DNA of 64,000 nucleotides from Streptomyces anulatus (GCF_014650675.1 NZ_BMVK01000020.1:1-64000), one strand, 5' to 3'. Numbered from the stretch's first letter, positions 22,942 through 32,445 are shown. Numbers and translations are program-made. Notes: generated from the letters alone by a model not told the origin.

Positions 22942-25900
22942 TCAACTCCAGTTCAACCAGCCGATCGCCGCCGTCGTAGTGTCCTCCAGGAAGCCGGACA
23001 CCTTCATGCCGACGTCGTCGGCGATGCCCGACAGGCTGCTGCCGACCTTCTTGGACACCGCGGCCACCGCCCGGCCCTTGCCGAAGAACAGGGCGCTCAG
23101 CGCGAACGTGCCCAGGTTCTTCTTGAAGTCGTCCGTGCCCCAGCTCGCGATGACGTTGACGCCGCCCGCCAGCAGGGAGACACCCCCCGCGATGAGGGAG
23201 ACGCCACCGAGGATCGCGGCAGCGCCCTGACCGACGACCGGGATCCAGCCGACCGCCAGCGCCGCTCCACCGGCGACGGCCGAGATCGTGCCCGCGATGG
23301 TGCTGACACGGCCGGAGTAGGTGATCCACTGATCCTTGGTCAGACCGAGGAACTCACCGTCCTCCTGGGCCTTGTTCTTGTCGTTCCCGGGGTCGTCGGC
23401 CGGGTTGGCGCCGTTCTGCGCGTCCTCCTTCGCCTTCTTCTCCGCGGCGGCGGCAGCGGCGGCGATCTCCTGCTGCCGCTTCTCCCGCGCGATGCGGTGC
23501 GCGTCGGACGCGACCGCAGCCGCCTCCGCCGCGTCCTTGCCCGCCTGCGCGGCGGAGGCGCGCGCGCTCGCCGCGGACTGGGCGGCGGAGGCGGCGGACG
23601 CCTGGGCCCGGCCGGCGGAGGCGTAGGCCTGGTTCATGGAGTAGTTCGCGGCCCGCGCGGCGGACCGTGCCACCACGGCGGCGCTCTCGGCCCGCTTCGC
23701 GGAGGCGGCGGCCTTGGCGGCCGACGCGTCGGCCGCCTCGGCGTTGTCGCGGGCCTTGGTGGCCGCGGCGCCCGCGGCCTTGGCGTAGTCGTCGGCCTTC
23801 CTCGCCCAGTCGGCCGCTTCCGCGGCTGCCTTCCGGGCGTCCGCCGCCGCCTTGGCGGCGCGAGCGGCGTCCTCCAGGGCCCGCTGCGCGATCTGCGCGG
23901 CGTGCGCGATGGCCGCCCGGATCGCGGCGACGTGGGCCTCGGCGTCGTGGTCGAGGCGGGCGACGTTGAACTGGTCGTTCGCGATGAACGACCGCCGCAT
24001 GAGGGCGGACCCCTCCAGCACGACCTTCGCCGCCGAACGGAGGTAGGCCCCGCCCGTGTTGAGGATCTTGAAGACCTCGACGGTGTCGTCTTCCTTGACC
24101 GCCTCGACGTACTCCGTGCTCAGGAAGTCGAACAGCGCCGTCGGACTGCCGTCGGCGAGCGCCGCCTCGGCCTTGGCCTTGACCGCCGGGCCGGGCTGCT
24201 GACCGAGGATCGTGAAGACCTTGACGCGGTTCTCCTCGACGGACGTGTCGGTCACGCCCTGTTCGAGGAACTGGCTCGCCGCGTCGGGATCCTGGCTCTT
24301 CAGCGCCACATGGGCGCCTGCCGCGACGTCCGGGGCCGCCATCTCGGCCAGGGCCAGAACGGTCTCGCGGTCGTCCTGCCGCTGGGCCGCCGGCCGGTCG
24401 ACGTCGATCCAGTTGAGGATCTCGTAGTCGCCGGCGGCGAGGGCGAACTCCGCCGCCTGGCGCGTCCATGTGCCGTGGCTGTCGAGGAGCTTGACCGCCG
24501 CCTCGCGACCCGAGGACACGGCCCGCGTCTCGTCCCCGGCGGTGAAGGCCTCCTGAGCGCGCGCGATCAGGTCGCGGATCTCCTGGGCCGTCTGGTCGCT
24601 CTGGGTGCGCTGGGTCTCGATCCGCTTCAGGGCCTCCTGCTCCTGGATGGCCTTGAGCCGGGCCGCGATGATGCCGACCTCGGTGTCCTGCTCGATGCGG
24701 GTCGCCTCGGCCTCCCGGGCCGCCGCTTCGACGTCCGTCGCCTCCTGGACGGCGTCGGCCGCGGTGGTGGCGGCCTTCATGGCCTCCTCGGCGAAGACGC
24801 GGGACCGCGTCGCGAGTTCGATCGCCTGCCCGGCGTACTTGGCCGCCTCCTCGGCGGCCGCGGCGGCCTTGTCGGCGTGGTCGGCGGCGGAGTTGGCCGC
24901 CTTGTGCGCCGCTGCGGCGGCCGATGCCGCCTTGCCCGCCAGTTGCCGGGAGAGGTTGGCCGCGCTGGTGGCGCGGGCCGCCTGCGCGTTGGCGTCGGCG
25001 GCGGCCTCGCGGGCCTTGCGGGCCTCGGCCGTCGCGGCGCCCGCGGCGTTGGCCGCGTCGGCGGAGGCGCTGGCGGCGGCCGCGGCGTTGCCGGCCGCGG
25101 AGGCGGCGGCGGCACCGGCGGCGGAGGCCTGCGTGGACGAGACGGAGGCCTGCTCGGCGGCCTTCGCGGCGGTGCGCGCCTTTGCGGCGGCGGCGCGGGC
25201 GCCCTTGGCCGCCGAGAGCGCTGCGGACGCCTTGGAGGCGTCACCGGAGGCGGCGATGGCCGCGTTGTAGGCACGGGAGGCTGCCCGGCCGGCCACCGCG
25301 GCCGCCGCGGCGGCGGCCTGTGCGGCGTTCGCCGCCCGCGTCGAGGCGGACTGGGCGGCCCGCGAGGCGCTGATCGCGGTCTGCGCCGCGCGTGCCGCAC
25401 CGCGGGCCGCCTCGGACGCCTTGTTGGCGGCCGCCGCCGACTTGCGTACGTCGTTCTGCGCGGCCTTGGCCTCCGCGGCTGCCGTGAGCGCGGCGTCCTT
25501 GGCCTTGAGCGCGGCTTCCTTCGCCTGCTCGGCGGCGGCGACGGCCTTGTCCGTCTTGAGCCGTGCCTGCTTGCCCTCGCGTTCGACGATCGACACGAGC
25601 TGGTCGATCGTGGCCGCTTCCTCGTCGCGCGCCCGGGCGATGTGCTGCCCGGTGTTGAGGAACCACTGGATCGCCTTCGCGGACCCGTCCTGCAGTGCGC
25701 GCTCCGCGTACTCCTTCACCTGGGGGGAGGCGGTGCCGAGGATCTTGAAGACCTCGACCTGCTCGTCCTCCTCCTGGCCGTCGAAGCGGGTGTCCAGGAG
25801 GAAGGTCTCCAACGCCTCCTGGGTGTCCGCGTCCAGGGCGGTGTTCGCCCGGCGGCGGAGGCCCGCTCCACCGCTCTCCATGACGCGGAAGACCTCGGCG

Positions 25901-26334
25901 CGGAGGTCGGTCTTGAGCGAGGCCAGATAACCGTCCTTGAGGTACGCGGCGATGGCGTCGTCGCCGCCGGACAGCGCCCGGCTCGCCGCGGCCTGGACGG
26001 ACCTGCCCGCCCAGGCGAGGCCCTGGAACACGGCCACGCGGTTGTCCTCGGCCTTGGCCGGGGCGAGTTCGCCGGACAGGAACGCCGACACCTGGGCGTC
26101 GCTGCCGACCAGTGCGGCGGCGGCTGCCGCCCGTACGGCACGGCCACCGGTCAGGTAGGCCCAGAGGACCTGGCCCCGGGCGGTGTCCGGGACCCCGCCC
26201 GGCAGTTCGGCGTCACCCTCCGCGGCATACGCGGGGGCCCCGGAGAGAACGAGCGATCCGGGTACGGCGGCGACCGCGGTCATCGCGGTCAGGGTGGTGA
26301 TGATGCGGCGTCTGCTCCACAGGCTGGGTGGCAC
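22942..26334 (-). CDS. Secreted alanine-rich ALF-repeat protein (1130 aa), function unknown
   Basis: A signal peptide with a twin-Arg-like start (RRRIITTLTAMTAVAAVPGS, ending APAYA) leads the protein. ALF repeats of about 43 residues follow at 50-235 (VAVFQGLAWAGRSVQAAASR, AEVFRVMESGGAGLRRRANT, VEVFKILGTASPQVKEYAER) and again at about 610-790. Two long Ala/Lys coiled-coil regions (about 238-590 and 798-971) have heptad-like AAxAAxxA patterning. The C terminus has a Gly-rich hydrophobic hairpin at about 1014-1063 (AVGWIPVVGQGAAAILGGVS) and a 65-residue end domain. ALF repeats are known from Streptomyces secreted proteins, some with toxin-like C termini. No nuclease or protease motif is visible. 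The GTG at 26334 follows AAAGGAACC. Extreme Ala and GC content biases its codons. Confidence 0.8.
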   Translation of the reverse strand: MPPSLWSRRRIITTLTAMTAVAAVPGSLVLSGAPAYAAEGDAELPGGVPDTARGQVLWAYLTGGRAVRAAAAAALVGSDAQVSAFLSGELAPAKAEDNRVAVFQGLAWAGRSVQAAASRALSGGDDAIAAYLKDGYLASLKTDLRAEVFRVMESGGAGLRRRANTALDADTQEALETFLLDTRFDGQEEDEQVEVFKILGTASPQVKEYAERALQDGSAKAIQWFLNTGQHIARARDEEAATIDQLVSIVEREGKQARLKTDKAVAAAEQAKEAALKAKDAALTAAAEAKAAQNDVRKSAAAANKASEAARGAARAAQTAISASRAAQSASTRAANAAQAAAAAAAVAGRAASRAYNAAIAASGDASKASAALSAAKGARAAAAKARTAAKAAEQASVSSTQASAAGAAAASAAGNAAAAASASADAANAAGAATAEARKAREAAADANAQAARATSAANLSRQLAGKAASAAAAAHKAANSAADHADKAAAAAEEAAKYAGQAIELATRSRVFAEEAMKAATTAADAVQEATDVEAAAREAEATRIEQDTEVGIIAARLKAIQEQEALKRIETQRTQSDQTAQEIRDLIARAQEAFTAGDETRAVSSGREAAVKLLDSHGTWTRQAAEFALAAGDYEILNWIDVDRPAAQRQDDRETVLALAEMAAPDVAAGAHVALKSQDPDAASQFLEQGVTDTSVEENRVKVFTILGQQPGPAVKAKAEAALADGSPTALFDFLSTEYVEAVKEDDTVEVFKILNTGGAYLRSAAKVVLEGSALMRRSFIANDQFNVARLDHDAEAHVAAIRAAIAHAAQIAQRALEDAARAAKAAADARKAAAEAADWARKADDYAKAAGAAATKARDNAEAADASAAKAAASAKRAESAAVVARSAARAANYSMNQAYASAGRAQASAASAAQSAASARASAAQAGKDAAEAAAVASDAHRIAREKRQQEIAAAAAAAEKKAKEDAQNGANPADDPGNDKNKAQEDGEFLGLTKDQWITYSGRVSTIAGTISAVAGGAALAVGWIPVVGQGAAAILGGVSLIAGGVSLLAGGVNVIASWGTDDFKKNLGTFALSALFFGKGRAVAAVSKKVGSSLSGIADDVGMKVSGFLEDTTTAAIGWLNWS

Positions 26335-26444
26335 GACGTGGTTCCTTTCGATGTGAGGACGCTGGGTGCGCTACGCACGACGGCAGGGCGGCACAGCCCT
26401 GCGGCTGTCCTGCCGACGGCGTTCTTTCGGGATGTGTCCGGCCG

Positions 26445-26819
26445 CTACCCGGAGGTGACGATCTCCACGAGCACGTGCTCGCGGCCTTCCGGGTCGGCCG
26501 ACTCGCCCACCGCGGCCCAGGAGTTGGCCGCAACGTCGTACCGGTGGTCCTCGCCGTCGACGGTCGTCGACAGTTCGGTGGCGTACCCGTTGGTCTGGAC
26601 GCCGTGGACGGCGGGCAGTTCCAGGCTGTGCTCGGCGAGGATCTTGTCGGCCTGTGGATAGGCGAAGTCCTCCACGGCGTGTCCGGGGACCTCTCCCCCC
26701 ACCGGACGGAGCGTCAACTCCTCCTGGGCCGGGGCCGTCCGCCCCGTAGCAAGCGCTGCCACGATGACGCCGGACAGTGCGCCCTCCGTCGGCGCGGCCT
26801 TCAGTACGCGCTTTCTCAA
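26445..26819 (-). CDS. Small secreted protein upstream of the ALF-repeat gene
   Basis: About 124 residues: RKRVLKAAPTEGALSGVIVA forms a short signal peptide with cleavage likely after APAQ, then an acidic domain (RPVGGEVPGHAVEDFAYPQA, VDGEDHRYDVAANSWAAVGE) ending VLVEIVTSG. No family is recognised. The likely start is TTG at 26819, directly after AGGAGGGGAT; no ATG or GTG fits the signal peptide. It precedes the large gene by 110 nt on the same strand and may be in the same transcript. Confidence is limited by the unusual start codon. Confidence 0.6.
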   Translation of the reverse strand: MRKRVLKAAPTEGALSGVIVAALATGRTAPAQEELTLRPVGGEVPGHAVEDFAYPQADKILAEHSLELPAVHGVQTNGYATELSTTVDGEDHRYDVAANSWAAVGESADPEGREHVLVEIVTSG

Positions 26820-27172
26820 ATCCCCTCCTCGCAATCACCGGAAAGGCGCTCCGAGCCCCCTGCTCGTACCCCGCTGCCGCCTTTCCGGGAGCGTTCAGCC
26901 CAACAGTTGCCGCAGGCGAAGGCAAGCAAGATACGTACGGCATGGGCGACATAAGAGGAAGCGGAATGTGAACTTCGACACAGCGGTGAAAAGGTTGTAT
27001 GAAGATCAGCGTCGATCACGTCACGAATTTTTCAAGAAGCCCGGAATGCGTCCTCCGCTTCCCGGTCGGCGGATGGCCGGAATGTACGTCTTGACCAGAG
27101 CATGACATCGCACGATTCTGTGCCCGTCGCACAGCTCCACCCCCCACCCCGACGGACTCAGGAGACTGCCGC
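26820..27172. other. Divergent intergenic region, 353 nt
   Basis: The gap separates the small secreted gene from the carboxypeptidase gene. It contains AT-richer stretches (ACGAATTTTTCAAG near 27020) and TTGACC at 27091-27096 with a weak GATTCT 17 nt later. No short gene or RNA structure was recognised. It probably holds promoters for both directions. Confidence 0.4.
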
Positions 27173-28540
27173 ATGCGACTCGCCAGTACACGGACGTCCC
27201 GGCCGAGAACCCGGCCGGCGAAAACCCGGCGCAACGCCGCCCTGGCCGTTCTGCTCGCCCTCGGACTCGCCGCTCCCGCCACCACCGTGGCGACCGCCGG
27301 ACCCGCGGGCCCGGACGCGGCCGTCGTCGCGGACGAGCGGACGCTCCAGTACGAGATCACCGGGCGCACCACCCCCGCCGCCCGTACCGACATCGCCCGC
27401 GCGGGCGTCTCGATCGACGAGGTGCACGACCACGGCGTCGTGATCACCGCGGACGCCGCGCAGGCGCGGAAGCTCCGGCAGCGCGGCCACGCCCTGGAGG
27501 CGCTGCCCGCGCCCGACGCACACGCGCAGGGGGCGGAGGACGTCGGCGTGCAGGACTTCCCGCCGGCCGACTCCCGCTACCACAACTACGCAGAGATGAA
27601 CGCGGAGATCAACGCCCGTATCGCCGCGAACCCCTCGATCATGAGCAAGCGCGTCATCGGAAAGACGTACCAGGGCCGGGACGTCATCGCGGTCAAGGTC
27701 AGCGACAACGTCGGCACCGACGAGGCCGAACCCGAGGTGCTGTTCACCGCCCACCAGCACGCCCGTGAGCACCTGACCGTGGAGATGTCGCTCTACCTGC
27801 TCCGCGAGTTGGCCGCCGGTTACGGCTCCGACTCCCGGATCACGCAGGCGGTCAACGGCCGCGAGCTGTGGATCGTGCCGGACATGAACCCGGACGGCGG
27901 CGAGTACGACATCGCCTCGGGCTCGTACCGCAGCTGGCGCAAGAACCGGCAGCCCAACTCCGGCTCCAGCGCGGTCGGCACCGACCTCAACCGCAACTGG
28001 GCCTACAAGTGGGGCTGCTGCGGCGGCTCCTCCTCCAGCCCCTCCTCGGAGACCTACCGGGGGCCGGCCGCCGAGTCCGCACCCGAGACGAAGGTCGTCG
28101 CGGACTTCGTGCGCGGCCGGGTGGTCGGCGGGAAGCAGCAGATCACGGCGGCCATCGACTTCCACACGTACAGCGAACTGGTGCTGTGGCCCTTCGGCTA
28201 CACGTACAACGACACCGCCCCCGGCATGACCGCCGACGATCGCAACGCGTTCGCGGCCGTCGGCCAGAAGATGGCGGCGAGCAACGGCTACACCGCCGAG
28301 CAGTCCAGTGACCTGTACATCACCGACGGGTCGATCGACGACTGGCTGTGGGGCTCGCAGAAGATCTTCGGCTACACCTTCGAGATGTACCCGCGCTCGT
28401 CCGGTGGCGGCGGCTTCTATCCGCCCGACGAGGTCATCGAGCGCGAGACCTCCCGCAACCGGGACGCGGTGCTCCAGCTGATCGAGAACGCGGACTGCAT
28501 GTACCGGTCGATCGGCAAGGAGGCGCAGTACTGCTCCTGA
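27173..28540 (+). CDS. Secreted M14 family zinc carboxypeptidase
   Basis: The 455-residue preproenzyme has a signal peptide (RRNAALAVLLALGLAAPATT), a propeptide to about residue 125 and an M14 catalytic domain. Zinc ligands are His196 and Glu199 in HQHAREHLTVE and His331 in AIDFHTYSE. The catalytic Glu is near 404 in YTFEMYP. DLNRNWAYKWGCCGG supplies the substrate-binding Asn/Arg pair and a Cys pair. It removes C-terminal residues from peptides outside the cell. The ATG at 27173 has GGAG about 12 nt upstream. It closes with the hairpin at 28566-28599. Confidence 0.93.
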   Translation: MRLASTRTSRPRTRPAKTRRNAALAVLLALGLAAPATTVATAGPAGPDAAVVADERTLQYEITGRTTPAARTDIARAGVSIDEVHDHGVVITADAAQARKLRQRGHALEALPAPDAHAQGAEDVGVQDFPPADSRYHNYAEMNAEINARIAANPSIMSKRVIGKTYQGRDVIAVKVSDNVGTDEAEPEVLFTAHQHAREHLTVEMSLYLLRELAAGYGSDSRITQAVNGRELWIVPDMNPDGGEYDIASGSYRSWRKNRQPNSGSSAVGTDLNRNWAYKWGCCGGSSSSPSSETYRGPAAESAPETKVVADFVRGRVVGGKQQITAAIDFHTYSELVLWPFGYTYNDTAPGMTADDRNAFAAVGQKMAASNGYTAEQSSDLYITDGSIDDWLWGSQKIFGYTFEMYPRSSGGGGFYPPDEVIERETSRNRDAVLQLIENADCMYRSIGKEAQYCS

Positions 28541-28565
28541 CGGGGCCGCGCGGATGCGCCGCCCG

Positions 28566-28599
28566 GCCCGGCCCCGGCAACGCGTCGCCGGGGCCGGGC
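28566..28599 (+). terminator. Terminator after the carboxypeptidase gene
   Basis: GCCCGGCCCCGGC (28566-28578) pairs perfectly with GCCGGGGCCGGGC (28587-28599) across an 8-nt loop. It lies 25 nt after the stop codon. Confidence 0.75.
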
Positions 28600-28636
28600 C
28601 GCCGCGCGGATTCCCGCCGCGAGACGCTTCCGGCCT

Positions 28637-28642
28637 TAGGGT
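28637..28642 (+). promoter_or_regulatory. Candidate -10 box of a leaderless glmS mRNA
   Basis: TAGGGT lies 6 nt before the glmS ATG, and no Shine-Dalgarno sequence separates them. Transcription would begin at or beside the start codon. No convincing -35 box was found. Confidence 0.35.
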
Positions 28643-28648
28643 GCCGCT

Positions 28649-30496
28649 ATGTGCGGAATTGTGGGTTATGTCGGTGGGCAGTCGGCGCAGGACGTCGTCG
28701 TCGCAGGACTCAAGCGCCTCGAATACCGGGGCTACGACTCGGCGGGCGTCGCCGTTCTCGCGGACGGCGGGCTCGCCGCCGCGAAGAAGGCGGGCAAGCT
28801 CGTCAATCTGGAGAAGGAGCTGGGGGACCGGCCGCTGCCGGCCGGGCGGACCGGCATCGGGCACACCCGATGGGCGACGCACGGAGCGCCCACCGACACG
28901 AACGCCCACCCGCATCTGGACAACGCGGGCCGGGTCGCCGTCGTGCACAACGGGATCATCGAGAACTTCGCGGCCCTGCGCCACGAACTGACCGGGCGCG
29001 GGCACGCCCTGGAGTCGGAGACGGACACCGAGGTCGTTGCGCATCTGCTGGCCGAGGCCTTCTCGGCGGGCGGGGACCTGGCGGAGGCGATGCGGCAGGT
29101 GTGCCGGCGGCTGGAGGGGGCGTTCACCCTGGTCGCCGTGCACGCGGACCAGCCGGACGTGGTGGTCGGCGCCCGGCGCAACTCACCGCTCGTCGTCGGC
29201 GTGGGGCAGGACGAGTGGTTCCTCGCCTCGGACGTCGCCGCGTTCATCGCGCACACCCGGTCCGCCGTCGAGCTGGGCCAGGACCAGGTCGTCGAGCTGA
29301 GCCGCGAGGGCGTCGTCGTCACCGGGTTCGACGGGGAGCCCGCCGAGGTGCGCGAGTACCACGTCGACTGGGACGCCTCCGCCGCCGAGAAGGGCGGATA
29401 CGCCTCCTTCATGCTCAAGGAGATCGCCGACCAGCCCCGGGCCGTCGCCGACACCCTCCTCGGCCGGGTCGACGGGGAGGGCACGCTCCACCTCGACGAG
29501 GTGCGCATCCCGGCCGCCGAACTGCGGGAGGTCGACAAGGTCGTCATCGTCGCCTGCGGAACCGCCTTCCACGCCGGGATGATCGCCAAGTACGCCATCG
29601 AGCACTGGACCCGGCTGCCCTGCGAGACCGAACTCGCCAGCGAGTTCCGCTACCGGGACCCGATCCTGGACCAGCGCACCCTCGTCGTCGCCATCTCGCA
29701 GTCCGGCGAGACCATGGACACCCTGATGGCGCTGCGGCACGCCCGCGAACAGGGCGCGAAGGTGCTCGCCATCTGCAACACAAACGGCTCGACGATCCCG
29801 CGCGAGTCCGACGCCGTCCTCTACACGCACGCCGGACCCGAGGTCGCCGTCGCCTCCACCAAGGCCTTCCTCACCCAGCTCGTCGCCTGCTACCTCGTGG
29901 CGCTCTACCTCGGCCAGGTACGCGGCACCAAATGGGGCGACGAGATCCGTACGGTGGTGCGCCAGCTCTCCGCGATCTCCGGCGAGGTCGACCGCGTCCT
30001 CACGACGATGGAGCCCGTGCGCGAGCTGGCCCGGTCCCTCGCCCACCACGACACGGTCCTGTTCGTCGGCCGGCACGTCGGCTACCCGGTCGCCCTCGAA
30101 GGCGCGCTCAAGCTCAAGGAACTCGCCTACATGCACGCCGAGGGCTTCGCGGCCGGCGAGCTGAAGCACGGGCCGATCGCGCTCATCGAGGAGGGACTCC
30201 CGGTCGTCGTCATCGTCCCCTCGCCGCGCGGGCGTTCGGTGCTCCACGACAAGATCGTGTCCAACATCCAGGAGATCCGGGCCCGGGGCGCGCGCACCAT
30301 CGTCGTCGCCGAGGAGGGCGACGAGGCCGTCGTCCCGTACGCCGACCACCTCATCACGGTCCCCGCAACGCCTACGCTGCTTCAGCCGCTGGTCGCCACC
30401 GTGCCGCTCCAGGTCTTCGCCTGCGAGCTCGCGACGGCCCGCGGCAACGAAGTGGACCAGCCGCGCAACCTGGCGAAGTCCGTGACCGTGGAGTGA
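28649..30496 (+). CDS. glmS: Glutamine-fructose-6-phosphate aminotransferase
   Basis: The 615-residue enzyme makes glucosamine-6-phosphate from fructose-6-phosphate and glutamine. It starts MCGIVGYVGGQSAQDVVVAG; Cys2 becomes the N-terminal nucleophile of the glutaminase domain (1 to about 235). GHTRWATHGAPTDTNAHPH is its core. Two SIS isomerase domains follow with ACGTAFHAGMIAKYAIEH, AISQSGETMDTLMALRHA and KSVTVE at the very end. Its product feeds GlmM at 6196. In this window acpS follows 57 nt downstream on the same strand. Confidence 0.98.
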   Translation: MCGIVGYVGGQSAQDVVVAGLKRLEYRGYDSAGVAVLADGGLAAAKKAGKLVNLEKELGDRPLPAGRTGIGHTRWATHGAPTDTNAHPHLDNAGRVAVVHNGIIENFAALRHELTGRGHALESETDTEVVAHLLAEAFSAGGDLAEAMRQVCRRLEGAFTLVAVHADQPDVVVGARRNSPLVVGVGQDEWFLASDVAAFIAHTRSAVELGQDQVVELSREGVVVTGFDGEPAEVREYHVDWDASAAEKGGYASFMLKEIADQPRAVADTLLGRVDGEGTLHLDEVRIPAAELREVDKVVIVACGTAFHAGMIAKYAIEHWTRLPCETELASEFRYRDPILDQRTLVVAISQSGETMDTLMALRHAREQGAKVLAICNTNGSTIPRESDAVLYTHAGPEVAVASTKAFLTQLVACYLVALYLGQVRGTKWGDEIRTVVRQLSAISGEVDRVLTTMEPVRELARSLAHHDTVLFVGRHVGYPVALEGALKLKELAYMHAEGFAAGELKHGPIALIEEGLPVVVIVPSPRGRSVLHDKIVSNIQEIRARGARTIVVAEEGDEAVVPYADHLITVPATPTLLQPLVATVPLQVFACELATARGNEVDQPRNLAKSVTVE

Positions 30497-30553
30497 GCGA
30501 GCGGCCCGGGGCGTCCGGGGCGCGAGCGCGACAGGAACAGCGAGGGTGGGGTC

Positions 30554-30922
30554 GTGATCATCGGGGTCGGGATCGACGTGGCCGAGATCGAGCGGTTCGG
30601 TGCGGCGCTGGAGCGTACGCCCCAGTTGGCCGACCGGCTGTTCGTCGACAGTGAGCTGACGCTGCCCAGCGGCGAGCGGCGCGGAATCGCCTCGCTCGCC
30701 GCCCGGTTCGCCGCGAAGGAAGCCCTGGCCAAGGCGCTCGGCGCGCCCGGCGGGCTGCTCTGGAGCGACGCGGAGGTCTGGGTCGAGGAGAGCGGGCAGC
30801 CCCGGCTGCGGGTACGCGGCACGGTCGCCGCCCGCGCCGCGGAACTGGGCGTGCGCGGCTGGCACGTCTCGCTGAGCCACGACGCGGGAGTGGCGTCGGC
30901 CGTGGTCATCGCCGAGGGGTGA
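30554..30922 (+). CDS. acpS: Holo-[acyl-carrier-protein] synthase
   Basis: The 122-residue enzyme transfers phosphopantetheine from CoA to acyl carrier proteins. Diagnostic motifs are GIGVDxxEIxRF, here GVGIDVAEIERF with Asp8, and RFAAKEALAKALG with the magnesium Glu. VSLSHDAGVASAVVIAE completes the fold. Length is normal. The GTG at 30554 has GAGGGTGGG upstream. It lies between glmS and nnr. Confidence 0.96.
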   Translation: MIIGVGIDVAEIERFGAALERTPQLADRLFVDSELTLPSGERRGIASLAARFAAKEALAKALGAPGGLLWSDAEVWVEESGQPRLRVRGTVAARAAELGVRGWHVSLSHDAGVASAVVIAEG

Positions 30923-30996
30923 GCGCCCGCACGGATGACCCCGCCACGCGCCGCGAAGGCTGGCGTCCGCCCCCGTGATCGCGGAGGGTTGGACCC

Positions 30997-32445
30997 ATGC
31001 GACGTGCCTACAGCGTGGAGACCGTACGGGCCGCCGAGGCCGCCCTCATGCAGCGGCTGCCGGAGGGCGCCCTGATGCAGCGCGCCGCCGCCGGGCTCGC
31101 CGTCGCCTGCGGCGATCTGCTCCGGCGCAACGGCCGGGTGTACGGGTCCCGGGTCCTGCTGCTGGTCGGCAGCGGCGACAACGGCGGCGACGCGCTGTAC
31201 GCGGGCGCCCGCCTGGCCCGCCGGGGCGCGGGCGTCCGGGCCCTGCTGCTCGCCCCCGACCGGGCCCACTCCGGCGGCCTCGCCGCGCTGCTGGCGGCCG
31301 GGGGACAGGTCGTCGACGGGCCGGACGGGCTCGGCGTGCTCGACCTCGTGGTGGACGGCATCACCGGCATCGGCGGACGCGGCGGGCTGCGCGAGGACGC
31401 CACCGGGCTGCTCCACACGGTGACCCGGGACCGTACCCCGGTCCTCTCCGTCGACCTGCCGAGCGGGGTGGAGGCCGACACCGGGGAGGTGCACGGCGAC
31501 GCGGTCCGGGCGGACGCGACGGTCACCTTCGGCACCTACAAGCCCGGCCTCCTGATCGACCCGGCCGCCGAACACGCCGGGGCCCTGCGACTGGTGGACA
31601 TCGGGCTCGGCCCGGAACTGCCCGAGCCGCCGGACCTGGAGGCCCTCCAGTACGCGGACGTCGCCGCGCTGCTCCCGGTGCCGGGCCCGGAGAGCGACAA
31701 GTACCGGCGCGGGGTCGTCGGCGTCGTCGCCGGGTCCGAGCGCTACCCGGGCGCCGCGGTCCTCGCGGTCGCGGGAGCGCTGCGCGGCGGGGCCGGGGCC
31801 GTGCGGTACGTCGGACCGGGCGCGGACGCGGTGATCGCCCGCTACCCCGAGGCGCTGGTGCACGCCGGGCCGCCGTCGAAGGCCGGGCGGGTGCAGGCCT
31901 GGGTGGTCGGGCCCGGGCTCGGCGACGGGCGGAGCGCCGAGGCGGCCGTCGCGGACGTCCTGGCCGCCGACGTCCCCGTGCTCGTCGACGCGGACGGGCT
32001 GCGGCTGCTGGACGCGGAGACCGTGCGGACCCGGACCGCCCCCACCGTCCTGACCCCGCACGCGGGGGAGGCCGCGGCGCTGCTCGGCACGGCCCGCGAG
32101 GAGGTCGAGGCCGGGCGGCTCGCCGCGGTGCGCGAACTGGCCGCCCGCTACCGCGCCACCGTGCTCCTCAAGGGCTCCACCACGCTGATCGCGGAGGCCC
32201 GCGACACCCCCGTACGGGTCAACCCGACCGGCACGTCCTGGCTCGCCACGGCGGGCAGCGGCGATGTGCTCTCCGGTCTCACGGGGTCCCTGCTCGCGGC
32301 CGGACTCGCTCCGCGCGACGCCGCGTCCGTGGGCGCGTACCTCCACGGGCTCGCCGCCCGGCACGGCTCGGACGGGGCCCCGGTCTCCGCGCAGGACGTC
32401 GCGGACGGCATCCGGGCCGCCTGGCGCGACGTGCGGGCCGGCTGA
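30997..32445 (+). CDS. nnr: Bifunctional NAD(P)H-hydrate epimerase / ADP-dependent dehydratase
   Basis: The 482-residue protein repairs hydrated NAD(P)H. The N-terminal YjeF epimerase domain (1 to about 215) has VGSGDNGGDALYAGARLARR and SVDLPSGVEADTGEVHGDAV. The C-terminal ribokinase-like dehydratase (about 225-482) has GVVGVVAGSERYPGAAVLAV, LTPHAGEAAALLG and the nucleotide loop TAGSGDVLSGLTGSLLAAGL near 418. Both halves look intact. The ATG at 30997 follows GGAGGGTTGGACCC. It precedes the DUF488 gene by 47 nt. Confidence 0.95.
   Translation: MRRAYSVETVRAAEAALMQRLPEGALMQRAAAGLAVACGDLLRRNGRVYGSRVLLLVGSGDNGGDALYAGARLARRGAGVRALLLAPDRAHSGGLAALLAAGGQVVDGPDGLGVLDLVVDGITGIGGRGGLREDATGLLHTVTRDRTPVLSVDLPSGVEADTGEVHGDAVRADATVTFGTYKPGLLIDPAAEHAGALRLVDIGLGPELPEPPDLEALQYADVAALLPVPGPESDKYRRGVVGVVAGSERYPGAAVLAVAGALRGGAGAVRYVGPGADAVIARYPEALVHAGPPSKAGRVQAWVVGPGLGDGRSAEAAVADVLAADVPVLVDADGLRLLDAETVRTRTAPTVLTPHAGEAAALLGTAREEVEAGRLAAVRELAARYRATVLLKGSTTLIAEARDTPVRVNPTGTSWLATAGSGDVLSGLTGSLLAAGLAPRDAASVGAYLHGLAARHGSDGAPVSAQDVADGIRAAWRDVRAG

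Noticed and set aside
22471..26661. Very long plus-strand open frame opposite the ALF-repeat gene
   Set aside because: It is the antisense of a high-GC alanine-rich coding sequence; its translation is Gly/Arg/Leu-rich low complexity without domain pattern, while the minus strand shows signal peptide, ALF repeats and coiled coils.
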